64,000 nt of DNA from Allocoprobacillus halotolerans (GCF_024399475.1 NZ_CP101620.1:1531608-1595607), one strand, 5' to 3'; shown: positions 33,605-45,333, numbered from the stretch's first letter. The notes: generated from the sequence alone by a model not told the origin. Program-made: numbers and translations.

Positions 33605-34360
33605 GAATAATACCACGTGTTATACGCGTGGTAAGGAAAGAGCTTAAAGCGTTGTAAGTAAAAAGCCTCCAATGGTATAATGAACTTAGCCTGGCAGCTA
33701 AGAAATAAAATAATCAAAGGAAGTGTGTCTATGAAAGACACAAATAGTTTATTACATACATCATATAGATGCAAATATCATATAGTTATAGTGCCAAAAT
33801 ATAGAAGATTGATTATATATAATAAATTGAGAAAGGATATCATAGAGATACTTGTAATGCTGATTAACAGATTCAAAGATGTAGAACTGATAGAGGAACA
33901 TGCATGTCCTGATCATATCCATATGTTACTTGAAATACCACCAAAATATTCCATATTAGAATTTATGGGACAGTTGAAGTCAAAGTCAACACTGATGATA
34001 TTTGACAGACATGCGAACTTGAAATATAAGTTCGGGAATAGACCTTTCTGGGCAGAAGGGTATTTTGTAGATTTATGCCGATAACGGTATAAGTAGATAC
34101 AGTAGGAAAAAACGAAAAAATGATAAAGGAATATATACAAAATCAATTGCAGGAAGACAAGATATATGATCAGATGAGTTTAAAAGAATTTATAGGCCCG
34201 TTTACGGGTGAGCTGGTGGAAAGTGGCAAAAATAAAAAGCCCCTTAAGGGCTAGCCAGTAAAGGAGGTTGCGACTGTCAGGCTTCGATAGCTGAAGACCT
34301 CCGCAACAAAATGCCCTTCTAGGACCTGTACATACCACGTCTTTTAAGCGTGGTTATGAT
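33605..34360. mobile_element. IS200/IS605-type element, tnpA only
   Basis: A short element with subterminal hairpins at both ends instead of inverted repeats. The left is TACCACG/CGTGGTA (33611-33617 with 33627-33633). The right is ACCACG/CGTGGT (34334-34339 with 34349-34354). The two share stem sequence, as expected for ends recognised by a Y1 transposase. No tnpB is present. The region after tnpA (34255-34330) holds another imperfect stem (GGAGGT...ACCTCC). The right end touches the stop codon of the neighbouring HAD gene. Exact boundaries are approximate. Confidence 0.8.
33731..34254 (+). pseudogene. tnpA: IS200-type Y1 transposase, disrupted
   Basis: Single-strand DNA transposase of the HUH class. 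It begins MKDTNSLLHTSYRCKYHIV. The HUH motif is ACPDHIHMLLEI. The frame ends early at GYFVDLCR because of a 26-base insertion. GTAGAT occurs at 34067-34072 and again at 34093-34098, with a 20-base palindrome-like segment between. Removing the 26 bases restores text of the form GYFV-DTVGKNEKMIKEY and continues to the stop at 34252-34254 (KNKKPLKG). The catalytic Tyr region would then be present. As written it is inactive. Confidence 0.75.
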
Positions 34361-35145
34361 ATAATTTGAAAATGTTTGAGAGCATTTTCAATACCATTTT
34401 GATCAATATTTGTTGTGATATAAGATACTTTATCAAATAAAATAGGGTTACTATTTCCCATAGCGACAGATTCATGCGTATATGTTAACATAGGTAAATC
34501 ATTTGTTGAATCACCAATGCTGATAGTATCTTTAAGTGTATATCCAAGATGGTCAACTAAATATTGAATACCGGTTGCTTTAGAGTAGGGCAATGGGACA
34601 ATTTCTAAAAAATCAACATCTCGTTGGATGATATGAAAATCGTTTTGTAAAGCTTGTTTAAATGCATCAATTTGTGTATCAGGTTGATACCAAGTTGTGA
34701 GTTTGTCAAAAGAAACAATCTCTTGATGAGAAAAGTCGCCAACATGAAAACCAAGTTTTTGGTAATGTTTTTGAATAGTTTGAATAAAAGGATGTTTTAA
34801 ATGTTGAGAAAAATAGACACCATCACTTCCCTCTAACATTGCATCAAGCTGATATTTTTCAATAGCGTTGATAACTTTTTGTTTGAGTTTATCATCTAAT
34901 TGAGCATGAAATAATGTTTGGTTGTGATATTGTATATAAGTGCCACAACCACATATATATCCATCAAAAGGAATGTCTGTGATAATAGAATCAATTGTAG
35001 AAATAGGACGACCAGTATTGATAAAACAAAGGTGTCCATTTTTTTGTGCTGTTTGAATGGCATGAATTGTGGAATCAGGTACAGTTCCTGTTTTTTCATC
35101 TAATAAGGTACCATCTATATCAAAAAAGATAAGTTTTGTATGCAT
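34354..35145 (-). CDS. Cof-type HAD-family phosphatase
   Basis: 263-aa cytoplasmic phosphatase of the HAD IIB (Cof) group. Motif I, IFFDIDGTLLDEKTG, is at the N-terminus and gives the nucleophile Asp. INTGRP is motif II, and the late ISIGDSTNDLPMLTYTHESV is motif IV. The start at 35145 has AAGGAG eight bases upstream on the minus strand. A longer in-frame extension lacks one. The substrate is probably a sugar phosphate or cofactor such as a flavin or pyridoxal phosphate and cannot be narrowed. Three more Cof-type genes occur in the window. Confidence 0.85.
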   Translation of the reverse strand: MHTKLIFFDIDGTLLDEKTGTVPDSTIHAIQTAQKNGHLCFINTGRPISTIDSIITDIPFDGYICGCGTYIQYHNQTLFHAQLDDKLKQKVINAIEKYQLDAMLEGSDGVYFSQHLKHPFIQTIQKHYQKLGFHVGDFSHQEIVSFDKLTTWYQPDTQIDAFKQALQNDFHIIQRDVDFLEIVPLPYSKATGIQYLVDHLGYTLKDTISIGDSTNDLPMLTYTHESVAMGNSNPILFDKVSYITTNIDQNGIENALKHFQIIS

Positions 35146-35274
35146 AATTATTCTCCTTTTTTCTTTTATCATAAGCCATGAATTAAAGAGGGTCAAGAGA
35201 TAATTATGATGTTGTATTGCGAAAAAATTATCTCTATGATATAATTTTTGAAACTATGAGAGGGGTAGATAGAA

Positions 35275-36124
35275 ATGTATAAGATTTTACACAAAGAAAA
35301 ATTAAATGATGTTGTAGAGTTAATGGTTGTTCATGCACCCCATGTTTCGAGAAAATGTGAACCTGGGCAGTTTATTATTTTAAGAGTTGGTGAAGATGGT
35401 GAAAGAATTCCATTAACGATTGCAGATTATGATAGAGAAAAAGAAACGATTACAATCATTTATCAAATTGTTGGGTATTCTACAAAAGTGTTGGCTTCAT
35501 TAAATGAAGGTGATGAAATCACTGACTTTGTAGGACCTTTAGGTGAACCAACAAAGCTTCATGCTTCTAGGCATGTTGTTGGGGTTGCTGGTGGTGTTGG
35601 AAGTGCACTCGCTTTATCCACAGCTAAGAGCATTAGCCAATATGGGTGTTGATGTGGATGTAATTATTGGTGGTAGAGAAGCACAATATGTCTTATGGGC
35701 TGATGAGTTTAGAAAATTCTGTAAGAATGTTTATATTACAACGGATGATGGATCATTAGGTACAAAAGGTTTTGTCACTCAAGTGCTTGGAGATATGATT
35801 GATCGTGGTGAAGTGATTGATGAAGTCATTGCGATTGGACCAGTACCAATGATGAAGGCTGTTGTTGGAGTTACAAAGCCACACAATATTAAGACTTCTG
35901 TATCCTTGAATCCAATCATGATTGATGGGACAGGGATGTGTGGATGCTGTCGTGTCAGCGTAGATGGAAAAATCAAGTTTGCCTGTGTTGATGGACCCGA
36001 TTTTGATGGATTGCAGGTTGACTTTGATGAATTGATGGCTCGCCAGAGAATGTTCAAGGAAGAAGAACATCAAATGGATGAAAAGGCCAATCGTATGTGT
36101 AATTTAATGGGAGGTGTCAGATAA
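35275..36124 (+). CDS. nfnA: NfnA / sulfide dehydrogenase small-subunit-like FAD, [2Fe-2S] protein, frame broken
   Basis: Small subunit of the NADH-dependent ferredoxin:NADP+ oxidoreductase. It has an FNR-like FAD domain (EPGQFIILRVGE, ERIPLTIAD), an NAD domain (GVAGGVGSA, then VIIGGREAQYVLW) and a C-terminal [2Fe-2S] site GTGMCGCCRVSVDGKIKFAC. One extra T at about 35609 breaks the frame. Without it the text reads GSAPLYPQLRALANMG, and total length is about 282 aa, normal for the family. It overlaps nfnB by one base. The pair bifurcates electrons between NADH, NADPH and ferredoxin in anaerobes. Confidence 0.85.
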
Positions 36125-37527
36125 TGCCAAATATGTCATTGGAAAAGGTGAAAATGCCTGAACAGGAACCTCAAGTAAGAAATCAGAACTTCAAAGAAGT
36201 GGCTTTAGGATATACAAAAGAACAGGCAATGGAAGAAGCAACGAGATGCTTGAACTGTAAACATAGTCCATGTAAGAATGGATGTCCTGTAGGTGTGCCA
36301 ATTCCTGAATTTATCAGTGAAGTGGCTAAAGGGAATTTTGAAGAAGCCTATGAAATCATTACACAGGAAAATGCTTTGCCAGCTATTTGTGGACGTGTCT
36401 GCCCACAGGAAAATCAGTGTGAAGGAAAATGTGTCAGAGGCATCAGAGGTGAATCGGTAGGAATTGGTAGACTGGAAAGATTTGTCGCTGACTATCATCG
36501 TGAACATGGTACAAAGAAAGTCAATCAGATAGAAAAAAATGGCATGAAAGTTGCTATTGTAGGAAGTGGACCAGCTGGCATGACATGTGCTGGAGAACTT
36601 GCTAAGAAAGGTTATGATGTGACAGTCTTTGAAGCATTGCATAAAACGGGTGGTGTATTATCTTATGGAATTCCTGAATTCCGTTTGCCAAAGGATTTAG
36701 TTCAAAAGGAAATTGATGGTGTTGCTGATTTAGGTGTCAAATTTGAAACGAATGTTGTCGTGGGACGTTCTGTGACAATTGATGAACTTCAAGAAGAAGG
36801 ATATGCTGCAATCTTTGTTGGTAGTGGAGCTGGACTTCCACGTTTTCAGGGAATTCCAGGAGAAAACTTAAATGGTGTTTATGCAGCCAATGAGTTTTTA
36901 ACTCGTGTGAATCTAATGAAAGGGTATGAATTCCCAAATCATCCAACACCAGTCAAAATCAGTGATACAGTCTGTGTCATTGGAGCAGGAAATGTAGCTA
37001 TGGATGCAGCCAGAACAGCTAAACGTTTAGGAGCAAAAAATGTCTATATTGTTTATCGTCGAGGAGAACAAGAAATCCCTGCCAGAGCGGAAGAAGTGCA
37101 TCACGCTAAAGAAGAAGGGATTATCTTCAAATTGTTGACAAATCCTGTCAAGATTGAAGGAAAAGATGGCTGGGTAGAGTCAATGGAATGTGTAGAAATG
37201 GAATTAGGTGAACCAGATGCCAGTGGTAGAAGAAGACCAATTGAAAAGGCAGAATCAAACTTTACGATTGAAACAGGAACAGTTATTGTATCCATTGGAC
37301 AAAGTCCAAATCCATTGATCAGACAGACAACACCGGGATTAGATACACAAAAATGGGGTGGAATCATTGTTGATGAAGAAACTATGAAAACATCAAAAGA
37401 CGGTGTCTATGCTGGTGGAGATGTGGTAACTGGAGCTGCCACAGTTATTTTAGCAATGGGAGCTGGAAAGAAAGCTGCTCAAGCGATTGATGAAGCATTA
37501 AAACAAAAGCAATGTAAAAACGATTAG
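36124..37527 (+). CDS. nfnB: NfnB / glutamate synthase small-chain-like NADPH oxidoreductase
   Basis: 467-aa flavoprotein with an N-terminal 4Fe-4S domain (CLNCKHSPCKNGCPVGVPIP, then CGRVCPQENQCEGKCVRG) and two Rossmann folds (AIVGSGPAGMTCAGELAKKG for FAD, VIGAGNVAMDAARTAKRLGA for NADPH), ending GVYAGGDVVTGAATVILAMG. Databases usually call it GltD/GltA-like glutamate synthase. The adjacent FAD/[2Fe-2S] partner gene makes an NfnAB (or sulfide dehydrogenase SudAB) complex more likely, because no glutamate synthase large subunit is nearby. Confidence 0.88.
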   Translation: MPNMSLEKVKMPEQEPQVRNQNFKEVALGYTKEQAMEEATRCLNCKHSPCKNGCPVGVPIPEFISEVAKGNFEEAYEIITQENALPAICGRVCPQENQCEGKCVRGIRGESVGIGRLERFVADYHREHGTKKVNQIEKNGMKVAIVGSGPAGMTCAGELAKKGYDVTVFEALHKTGGVLSYGIPEFRLPKDLVQKEIDGVADLGVKFETNVVVGRSVTIDELQEEGYAAIFVGSGAGLPRFQGIPGENLNGVYAANEFLTRVNLMKGYEFPNHPTPVKISDTVCVIGAGNVAMDAARTAKRLGAKNVYIVYRRGEQEIPARAEEVHHAKEEGIIFKLLTNPVKIEGKDGWVESMECVEMELGEPDASGRRRPIEKAESNFTIETGTVIVSIGQSPNPLIRQTTPGLDTQKWGGIIVDEETMKTSKDGVYAGGDVVTGAATVILAMGAGKKAAQAIDEALKQKQCKND

Positions 37528-37535
37528 AAAATTCT

Positions 37536-38557
<1,022 letters not shown>

Positions 38558-38625
38558 TTACTATTATATAGGAAAATAAAAGAAAAAGCCATGTTAATTC
38601 ATAGAATATAAAAATAAGTAAAATT

Positions 38626-38679
38626 TTAGTTAAAAATGAGTAAAATAAATATTGACTTTTTAACTAAGCGTGGTATCTT
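38626..38679 (+). promoter_or_regulatory. gal operon promoter with an 11-base inverted repeat (candidate operators)
   Basis: TTGACT (38652-38657) and TATCTT (38674-38679) form a promoter with a 16-base spacer. TTAGTTAAAAA (38626-38636) and its exact complement TTTTTAACTAA (38657-38667) flank and overlap the -35. This is a plausible paired site for the divergent LacI-type protein, although it does not match the classic GalR CG-centred palindrome. Confidence 0.45.
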
Positions 38680-38700
38680 ATAGATAAGGGAGGATAGAGT

Positions 38701-40204
38701 ATGAATACAGCAATTAATGAATTGATTCAATATGGTTTGGATTGTCATCTTATTCAAGAAGATGATGTAGATTATGCAGTGAATTTACTAATGGATTTGC
38801 TACAAATGAATGATTTTCATAAAGAAGAGATCATATCCAACAGAAAAGAGTGTACACCGATATTGGAGAAAATGTTAAATTATGCAGTTGAACAAGGAAT
38901 AATAGAAGATAGTATTGTAGAAAAAGACTTGTTTGATACGCGTTTAATGAATTGTTTAATGCCTAGACCGAGTGAAGTTGTGAAGACTTTCCATGAACAT
39001 TATCTTCATTCACCACAGGCAGCAACGAATTATTTTTATAATCTTTCGACATATTCACACTATATACGTAAAGATCGAACAGATTTAAATATTCAATTTC
39101 AAAAATATTATAAATATGGCAATATTGATATAACGATTAATTTATCAAAACCAGAAAAAGATCCTAAGGACATCGCAAAAGCAAAACTTATCAAAACAAG
39201 TGGTTATCCAAAATGTTTATTATGTAAAGAAAATGTCGGCTTTAGTGGTGATTTTCAGCTTCCTGCCAGACAAAATCATCGTATTATTCCCATTGATTTA
39301 AATGGTGCTAAATATTACTTACAATATTCACCATATGTTTATTACAATGAACATTGTATTGTCTTTAATGAAGAACATATATCAATGGTCATCAATGAAC
39401 AGACATTTCAACACTTGCTGTCATTTGTTGAACAGTTCCCTCACTATATGTTAGGTTCGAATGCTGATTTGCCTATTGTTGGTGGATCGATATTAACGCA
39501 TGACCATTTTCAAGGAGGTTGTTATGAATTTCCAATAGAAAGTGCTGATGTTGTCAAAACATTTTATTTTGCTACTTATCCACATATGAAAATTGAAATA
39601 TTAAAATGGCCACTTTCAACAATCAGAGTGACTTCAGCCAATAAAGATGAAATTGTACGTTTTGCCTCGCAGACATTACAGGCATGGAAACACTATTCAC
39701 ATCCTTCTTTAGATATTGTTTCACACACAGCTGAGACACCCCATAATACAATTACACCTATTGCGAGAATGAAAAATCAGCAATATCAAATGGATTTAGT
39801 ATTAAGAAATAATCGTACCAGCGAAAAATATCCAGATGGTATTTTCCATCCCCATCAAAATCTACATCATATAAAAAAGAAAATATTGGTTTAATAGAAG
39901 TGATGGGATTAGCAGTATTACCAGCTCGATTAAAACATGAATTAGAATTATTAAAGGAATGTTTGTTAGGAAAAAAGAAATCATACAATATCCTGAATTA
40001 CAGAAACATAAATTATGGTATAATGAAATTAAAGAAAATTATCAAATAGAAAAACAGACAATAGATGATGTATTAAAAACAGCATTAACTCAAAAATATG
40101 TGGAAGTCTTAGAAGATGCAGGTGTATTTAAGATGGATGAGGCTGGAATTGATGCTTTTATATCATTTGTTGAACAATTAAAGGAGGATGAAAAAAATGA
40201 TTGA
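38701..40204 (+). CDS. galT: UTP/UDP-glucose--hexose-1-phosphate uridylyltransferase (type 2 GalT), two frame breaks
   Basis: Leloir-pathway enzyme that moves UMP between glucose-1-P and galactose-1-P. The sequence follows the Firmicute type 2 form. [20 protein letters not shown] is at the start, [13 protein letters not shown] is central, and the active-site [12 protein letters not shown] plays the HPH role. Missing As at 39873-39878 and 39971-39976 break the frame. With both restored ([31 protein letters not shown]) the product is about 501 aa, as expected. It overlaps galM by eight bases. Confidence 0.88.
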
Positions 40205-41210
40205 AGTCATTCAACACATTGATGATCAAATTGATTTGATATCGATGAAAAATGATCAATTAGAAATTGTTGTGTCTAACTATGGTTGTACAATTATTAA
40301 AGTGATGATGCGTGATCGTTATGGACAAATTGATGATGTTGTATTGGGTTATGATGATTTTACACAATATCAAACATTGGATGCATATTTAGGAGCATTG
40401 GTTGGACGTGTAGCGAATCGTATTAAAGGTGGACGATTTACATTAAATGGACAAGATTATCATTTGGCAGTTAATAATGGACCGAATCATCTTCATGGTG
40501 GTTTGAAAGGGTTTAGTTATCAAATCTTTGATTATATAATAAAGGATGATAGTATTTTAGAATTTCATTATTTATCAAAAGATGGGGAAGAAGGATATCC
40601 TGGTGATTTAGATTTAACAGTCACATATACATTAAAAGCAGATACATTGACTGTTCATTATTATGCGACTTCATCAAAAGATACATTGATTAATATCACA
40701 AATCATTCTTATTTCAATTTATCAGGACATCAAGAAAATATTAATCAGCATACTTTACAGATTCATGCCTCTCATTTTGCATGTGTAGATGGTGATGGTT
40801 TAACAACTGGTCAGATCAAAGATGTCACAAATACAGCATTTGATTTTAGACAACCAGCTTTGATTGGAGAAAGAGTCAATCAAAACGATGAACAATTATT
40901 ACTAGCAAAAGGTTTTGATCATCCCTTTATTTTTGATGTTTCAAAGCAACAGGTTATCTTAACGCATCAAGTAACTGGACGCCAATTGATTGTTTCAACA
41001 ACATTACCACAGGCACAAATTTATACAGCTAATTATTTAGATGGTAGATTAGGTAAAAATCAACATCGTTATGATGCCAGAGATGCGATTTGTATTGAAA
41101 CACAAAATATGCCAGATGCTATTCATTTGGAAGACAATCCAACAACAATCTTAAGAAAAGGAGAAACATATGATGAAACGACATCATATCAGTTTAAAGT
41201 GATGAAATAA
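40197..41210 (+). CDS. galM: Aldose 1-epimerase (mutarotase)
   Basis: 337-aa enzyme interconverting alpha and beta anomers of galactose or glucose and feeding GalK. Visible family residues are NNGPNHLHGGLKGF (catalytic His), ITNHSYFNLSG (second His) and CIETQNMPDAIHL (catalytic Glu). ATG 40197 is ten bases after AAGGAGG. ATG 40188 is directly on that site and is rejected. It overlaps the end of galT, and its stop overlaps the galK start (TAATG). Confidence 0.92.
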   Translation: MIEVIQHIDDQIDLISMKNDQLEIVVSNYGCTIIKVMMRDRYGQIDDVVLGYDDFTQYQTLDAYLGALVGRVANRIKGGRFTLNGQDYHLAVNNGPNHLHGGLKGFSYQIFDYIIKDDSILEFHYLSKDGEEGYPGDLDLTVTYTLKADTLTVHYYATSSKDTLINITNHSYFNLSGHQENINQHTLQIHASHFACVDGDGLTTGQIKDVTNTAFDFRQPALIGERVNQNDEQLLLAKGFDHPFIFDVSKQQVILTHQVTGRQLIVSTTLPQAQIYTANYLDGRLGKNQHRYDARDAICIETQNMPDAIHLEDNPTTILRKGETYDETTSYQFKVMK

Positions 41211-42489
41211 TGAAAAAAGCAAGTTTATTGATTCAAGATATTCAAAATCATGTTTATGAAAAGACTTTTTAGATATTTATGTTGATCAACATCAAATATC
41301 TTACCAACAAACACGTTATATTCGAGCTATAGAAAAATTTATTGATTTATATGGTGATAGAGAAGTTGCTATTTATAGTACACCAGGAAGAAGTGAGGTT
41401 TGTGGTAACCATACTGATCATCAACATGGAGAAGTATTGGCGGCTGCAATTAATTTGGATATGATTGCTGTGGTAGCAAAAGAAGAAAATACAATTAAAA
41501 TCTTATCTGACGACTATGATATTCAAGCTATTGATATTCATGATTTAGCGTTAAGAGAGGATGAAAAAGAAACATCTGAAGGTCTTATTCGTGGAATTCT
41601 TGCTCGATTTGAACAACTTGGTTATCATATGGGTGGTTTTGTAGGTTATATGACGAGTGATGTTTTACAAGGTTCTGGTTTATCATCTTCTGCAGCTTTT
41701 GAAGTTATGATTGGAACAATTTTGTCTGGTATGTATAATAACATGACTCTTGATCCTGTAGAGATTGCAAAAATAGGACAATACAGTGAAAATGTATATT
41801 TTGGAAAACCATGTGGATTAATGGATCAATGTGCATGTTCTGTAGGAAGTTTAATTCATATTGATTTTCAAGATAATGAGAATCCAATAGTAGAAAAGAT
41901 TTCTGTTGATTTTCCTCGTTTTCATCATAGTTTGTGCATTGTGGATGTTCATGCTTCACATGCTGACTTAACTGAAGACTATGCCTCTATTCCTCAAGAA
42001 TTAAAAGAAGTCAACCATTTTTTCCATCAGGAATATTTAAGGGATGTTGATGAAAAAGATTTTTATGCAAAATTGAATGAATTAAGAGAAAAAGTTTCTG
42101 ATCGTGCACTTTTACGAGCTATTCATGTATTCAATGAAAATAAACGTGTACAAGGGGCTGTTCAAGCATTGAAAGATGGAGATTTTGAAACATTTAAAGC
42201 AATGGTTAAAGCCTCAGGAGAAAGTTCTTTCCAATATCTTCAAAATATATATTCAAATCATTATGTTGATCAACAAGCTGTTTCATTAGCTTTAGCTTTA
42301 TCACAAGATATATTGGATCATCATGGTGTCTGTCGTGTTCATGGTGGTGGTTTTGCAGGTACTATTCAGGCATTTGTAGAAGATGATTATGTTGATATTT
42401 ATCAACAGGAAATTGAAAAATACTTTGGTCAGGGAAGCTGTCATATTTTGAAAGTTAGAAAATATGGTGGTATGAAAGTGATCGATTAA
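41210..42489 (+). CDS. galK: Galactokinase, frame broken near the start
   Basis: GHMP kinase that phosphorylates galactose at C1. Motifs are STPGRSEVCGNHTDHQHG (substrate signature), GSGLSSSAAFEV (ATP loop) and RVHGGGFAGTIQAFV (C-terminal GHMP motif). The ATG at 41210 overlaps the galM stop and gives MKKASLLIQDIQNHVYEKTF. A missing T at 41266-41270 then causes a stop. With it restored the text runs TFLDIYVDQHQISYQQ into the long frame, and the total is about 426 aa. A terminator follows. Confidence 0.9.
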
Positions 42490-42513
42490 GCTGATGGAAA
42501 ATCAGCTTTTTTT
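42488..42513 (+). terminator. Terminator of the gal operon
   Basis: AAGCTGAT (42488-42495) pairs with ATCAGCTT (42501-42508) around GGAAA, followed by Ts. The stem includes the galK stop. Confidence 0.85.
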
Positions 42514-42568
42514 GTACTCATTTTCTTCACATAAATATGGTAAAATAGTAAGACGAGGAGGGATGTTT

Positions 42569-42920
42569 ATGTATTGTCATCAGTGTGGAAAAGAAGTGGG
42601 AGAAGATATGAAATACTGTCCCTATTGTGGAACTGTGATGCAAAATGGTCAAGTTTATGATCAAAGGGAATACGATGCACCAAGCTTGTTATTTGCTTTT
42701 GTTTCTTTTTTATACCTATTGCAGGAATTGTCTTGTATGTCATTTGGCGTAAGGAATTCCCAAAAAAGCTGCTTCATGTTTAAAAGGATTGGTTGCTGGC
42801 ATTATTGTAGAAATTATTCTTTATATTGTATTTTTAAGTATTATTTCTCAAAGTGTTAATACTTTTGAAGATATTTATTATGAAGGTATTGTGTTGATAC
42901 AAAGTATTATGATGAGATAA
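42569..42920 (+). CDS. Zinc-ribbon plus membrane-segment protein, two frame breaks
   Basis: Small protein of about 117 aa. The N-terminal zinc ribbon MYCHQCGKEVGEDMKYCPYC has two CxxC pairs. A short linker and two hydrophobic segments follow (FFIPIAGIVLYVIW and a second from GLVAGIIVEIILYIVF). Missing T at 42706-42711 and missing A at 42762-42767 break the frame. Restored text is coherent and ends at TAA 42918-42920. Start ATG 42569 is about seven bases from GAGGAGGG. The in-frame ATG 42563 is possible. Such proteins are common in Firmicutes and their role is unknown. Confidence 0.65.
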
Positions 42921-42993
42921 TTGTTTTTTTATCATGATAAAAAAGCTATCTCTTTTAAAAAATTAGTGTATAATTTCATTGGAGGCGAAATTC

Positions 42994-43653
42994 ATGTATA
43001 AATTATTAGAACCCTATGCAAAGTTAGTTGGATTTTTAGGAGAGGCTTTAGGTGATAATGTTGAAGTAGCACTTCATGATCTCACTTCCAAAGAGCAGGA
43101 AATCGTTGCCATTGCAAATAGTCATATTTCAGGGAGAGAAATTGGTGCGAAGTTATCTAACTTATCCATTCATTATCTCAAAACAAAGCAATATAAAGAT
43201 CACGATTATGTCATGAATTATAAGACAACAGGAAGTGATGGGAAATTGCTGCGTTCAGCAACCTACTTTATTAAAGAAGATGGACATGAACTTCCAATTG
43301 GGATGCTTTGTATCAATGTCAATATTTCTGATTATGAATATATTGAAACGACTTTAAAGAGAATTTTAGGGATTAAAGAACGTAAAGATGTAGAATTTAA
43401 ATTGGATAATCCTATTGAAATTTTATCATCACCATTGGATGAAATGATTGATAAATATATTAAAGAATGCCTAGAACAAATGGGATTCCCAAGTTATTTT
43501 CTCGTTGAAAGATTGAATGTTGAAGAAAAAATAAAAGTGGTGAAATACTTACAAGAAAAAGGAACGTTTAAAGTCAAGGGGGCAATTGTGCTTGTGGCTG
43601 AAAAACTCGCTGTAAGTGAACCCACAATTTATCGTTATTTAAAGAAAATGTAA
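42994..43653 (+). CDS. YheO/DauR-type PAS and HTH transcriptional regulator
   Basis: 219-aa regulator. The N-terminal YheO-like PAS domain (MYKLLEPYAKLVGFLGEALG, VEVALHDL, with GMLCINVNIS closing the domain) is joined to a C-terminal HTH (GAIVLVAEKLAVSEPTIYRY). Relatives sense small metabolites and control amino-acid or sugar catabolism. The signal here is unknown. ATG 42994 follows GGAGGCG. The pyrophosphatase gene starts 15 bases later, so the two may be co-transcribed. Confidence 0.8.
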   Translation: MYKLLEPYAKLVGFLGEALGDNVEVALHDLTSKEQEIVAIANSHISGREIGAKLSNLSIHYLKTKQYKDHDYVMNYKTTGSDGKLLRSATYFIKEDGHELPIGMLCINVNISDYEYIETTLKRILGIKERKDVEFKLDNPIEILSSPLDEMIDKYIKECLEQMGFPSYFLVERLNVEEKIKVVKYLQEKGTFKVKGAIVLVAEKLAVSEPTIYRYLKKM

Positions 43654-43668
43654 GGAAAGGGGATAGAC

Positions 43669-45308
43669 ATGAAAGATATCGTTTTTGTCAGTGGGCATAA
43701 AAATCCGGATAGTGATTCTATTTGTAGTGCGATTGCTTATGCTGATTATTTATTTAGAATTGGACGTTATAACGCTGTTCCAGTTAGATTAGGTGATATT
43801 AATAAAGAAACGGAATATATTTTAAAAAGATTTCATACTGAAATTCCTGTTTTATTAAAAACAGTTAAACAAACAGTAGAGGATTTAGAATATGACAAAG
43901 TGACTGTTTTTTCTAAAGAATTGACTTTAAAAACAGCGTGGTCACTAATGAAACAACAAAACTTAAAGAGTGCACCTGTTTTAGATGATCATAGTCAATT
44001 ATTAGGCTTATTATCAACGTCTAATATTATTGAAGGATATATGGATCAATGGGATAGTCAAATTCTAAAAGAAGCGAATACACCAATTGAAAACGTGATT
44101 GATACTTTAGATGCAAGTATTTTGTATTTGGATAAACAATTAAAAACAATTAAAGGTGAAATTCATATTGCAGCCATGACTGGTGAAGAAGCCAGCAAAC
44201 GTGTACATGAAAATGATGTAGTGATTGTTGGTGGAGATCGAGATGAAGCGATTGAACAATTAATGAATGCTCATATTTCATTAGTCATTTTAACAGGTTC
44301 ATTAACGATTTCTAAAGAATTATTAAATCATTGTATAGAAGCTCATATCAGTGTGATTTCTACACCATTTAATACTTTTATGGCTTCACAACAGATTATT
44401 CAGGCTGTACCAGTTGAATATGTTATGCAAAAAGGTGGTTTAACAACGTTCTCAACTGATGATACTGTTGATTATGTTAAAGAGGTTATGAGCGAAACAC
44501 GTTACCGTAGTTATCCTGTGATTGATTTTATGGGACGTGTCGTGGGATCAATTTCACGTTATCAGGTCTTAAATGGAATGAAGAAAAAGTTATTCAGGTA
44601 GACCATAATGAAAGAAGTCAAGCGATTGATGGTATTGAAGAAGCTGAAATCTTAGAAATTGTAGACCATCATAGAGTAGCTGATATTCAAACGATTGGAC
44701 CAGTGTTATTTAGAGCGGAACCAGTAGGATGTACGGCTACCATTGTTGCGAAATGTTATAAAGAATCTGGTATTGAAATTCCTAAAGATATGGCGGGGTT
44801 AATGTTAGGGGCTATTATTAGTGATACACTATTATTTAAATCTCCTACATGTACACCAACAGATACAAAAATCGCAAGAGAGTTGGCAGAAATTGCTGAG
44901 GTTGATATTAAAGAATTTGGTATGAGCATGTTTAAAGCTGGAACTTCTCTTGTTGGAAAAACAGTGGAAGAAATCTTCAATCAAGATTATAAGAAATTCG
45001 CATTTGGTGATTTATCTGCTGGTGTGGCTCAAGTCAATACAATGGATATTGAAGGGTTTGCCCCATATAAGAAAGATATGTTGGCTTATATGGAAAAAGT
45101 GGCTAAAGATAACCATATGGAATTTGCAATGTTGTTGTTGACAGATGTTATTAATGCGACAAGTGAAGTGTTAGTTGCAGGACCACGTAAAGATTATGTG
45201 GAAACAGCTTTCCATGTTGAACTTGTTGATCAACAAGCAAGTTTACCAGGTGTTATTTCAAGAAAGAAACAAGTTGTACCAGTGATTACAGAAGTTTTAA
45301 CACAATAA
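43669..45308 (+). CDS. ppaC: Manganese-dependent inorganic pyrophosphatase with CBS-DRTGG insert, frame broken
   Basis: Family II (DHH) pyrophosphatase that hydrolyses PPi and drives biosynthesis. The N-terminal metal site is SGHKNPDSDSICSAIAYADY. Two CBS domains (about 70-130 and 255-310) flank a DRTGG domain. The DHH signature EIVDHHRVAD and the DHHA2 domain with SRKKQVVPVI follow. CBS-type enzymes are controlled by adenine nucleotides. A missing A at 44584-44588 splits the frame. Restored text is NGMKKKVIQVDHNERSQ and total length about 546 aa, the usual size of the regulated form. Confidence 0.92.
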
Positions 45309-45333
45309 AAATGCAGGAAACCCTGCATTTTTT
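45309..45333. terminator. Convergent terminator after ppaC
   Basis: ATGCAGG (45311-45317) pairs with CCTGCAT (45322-45328), flanked by As and Ts. It serves ppaC and the minus-strand HAD gene. Confidence 0.85.

Noticed and set aside
36124-37527. Naming the gene gltD (glutamate synthase small chain)
   Set aside because: The adjacent FAD/[2Fe-2S] partner and the absence of a large glutamate synthase subunit favour an NfnB/SudA role.
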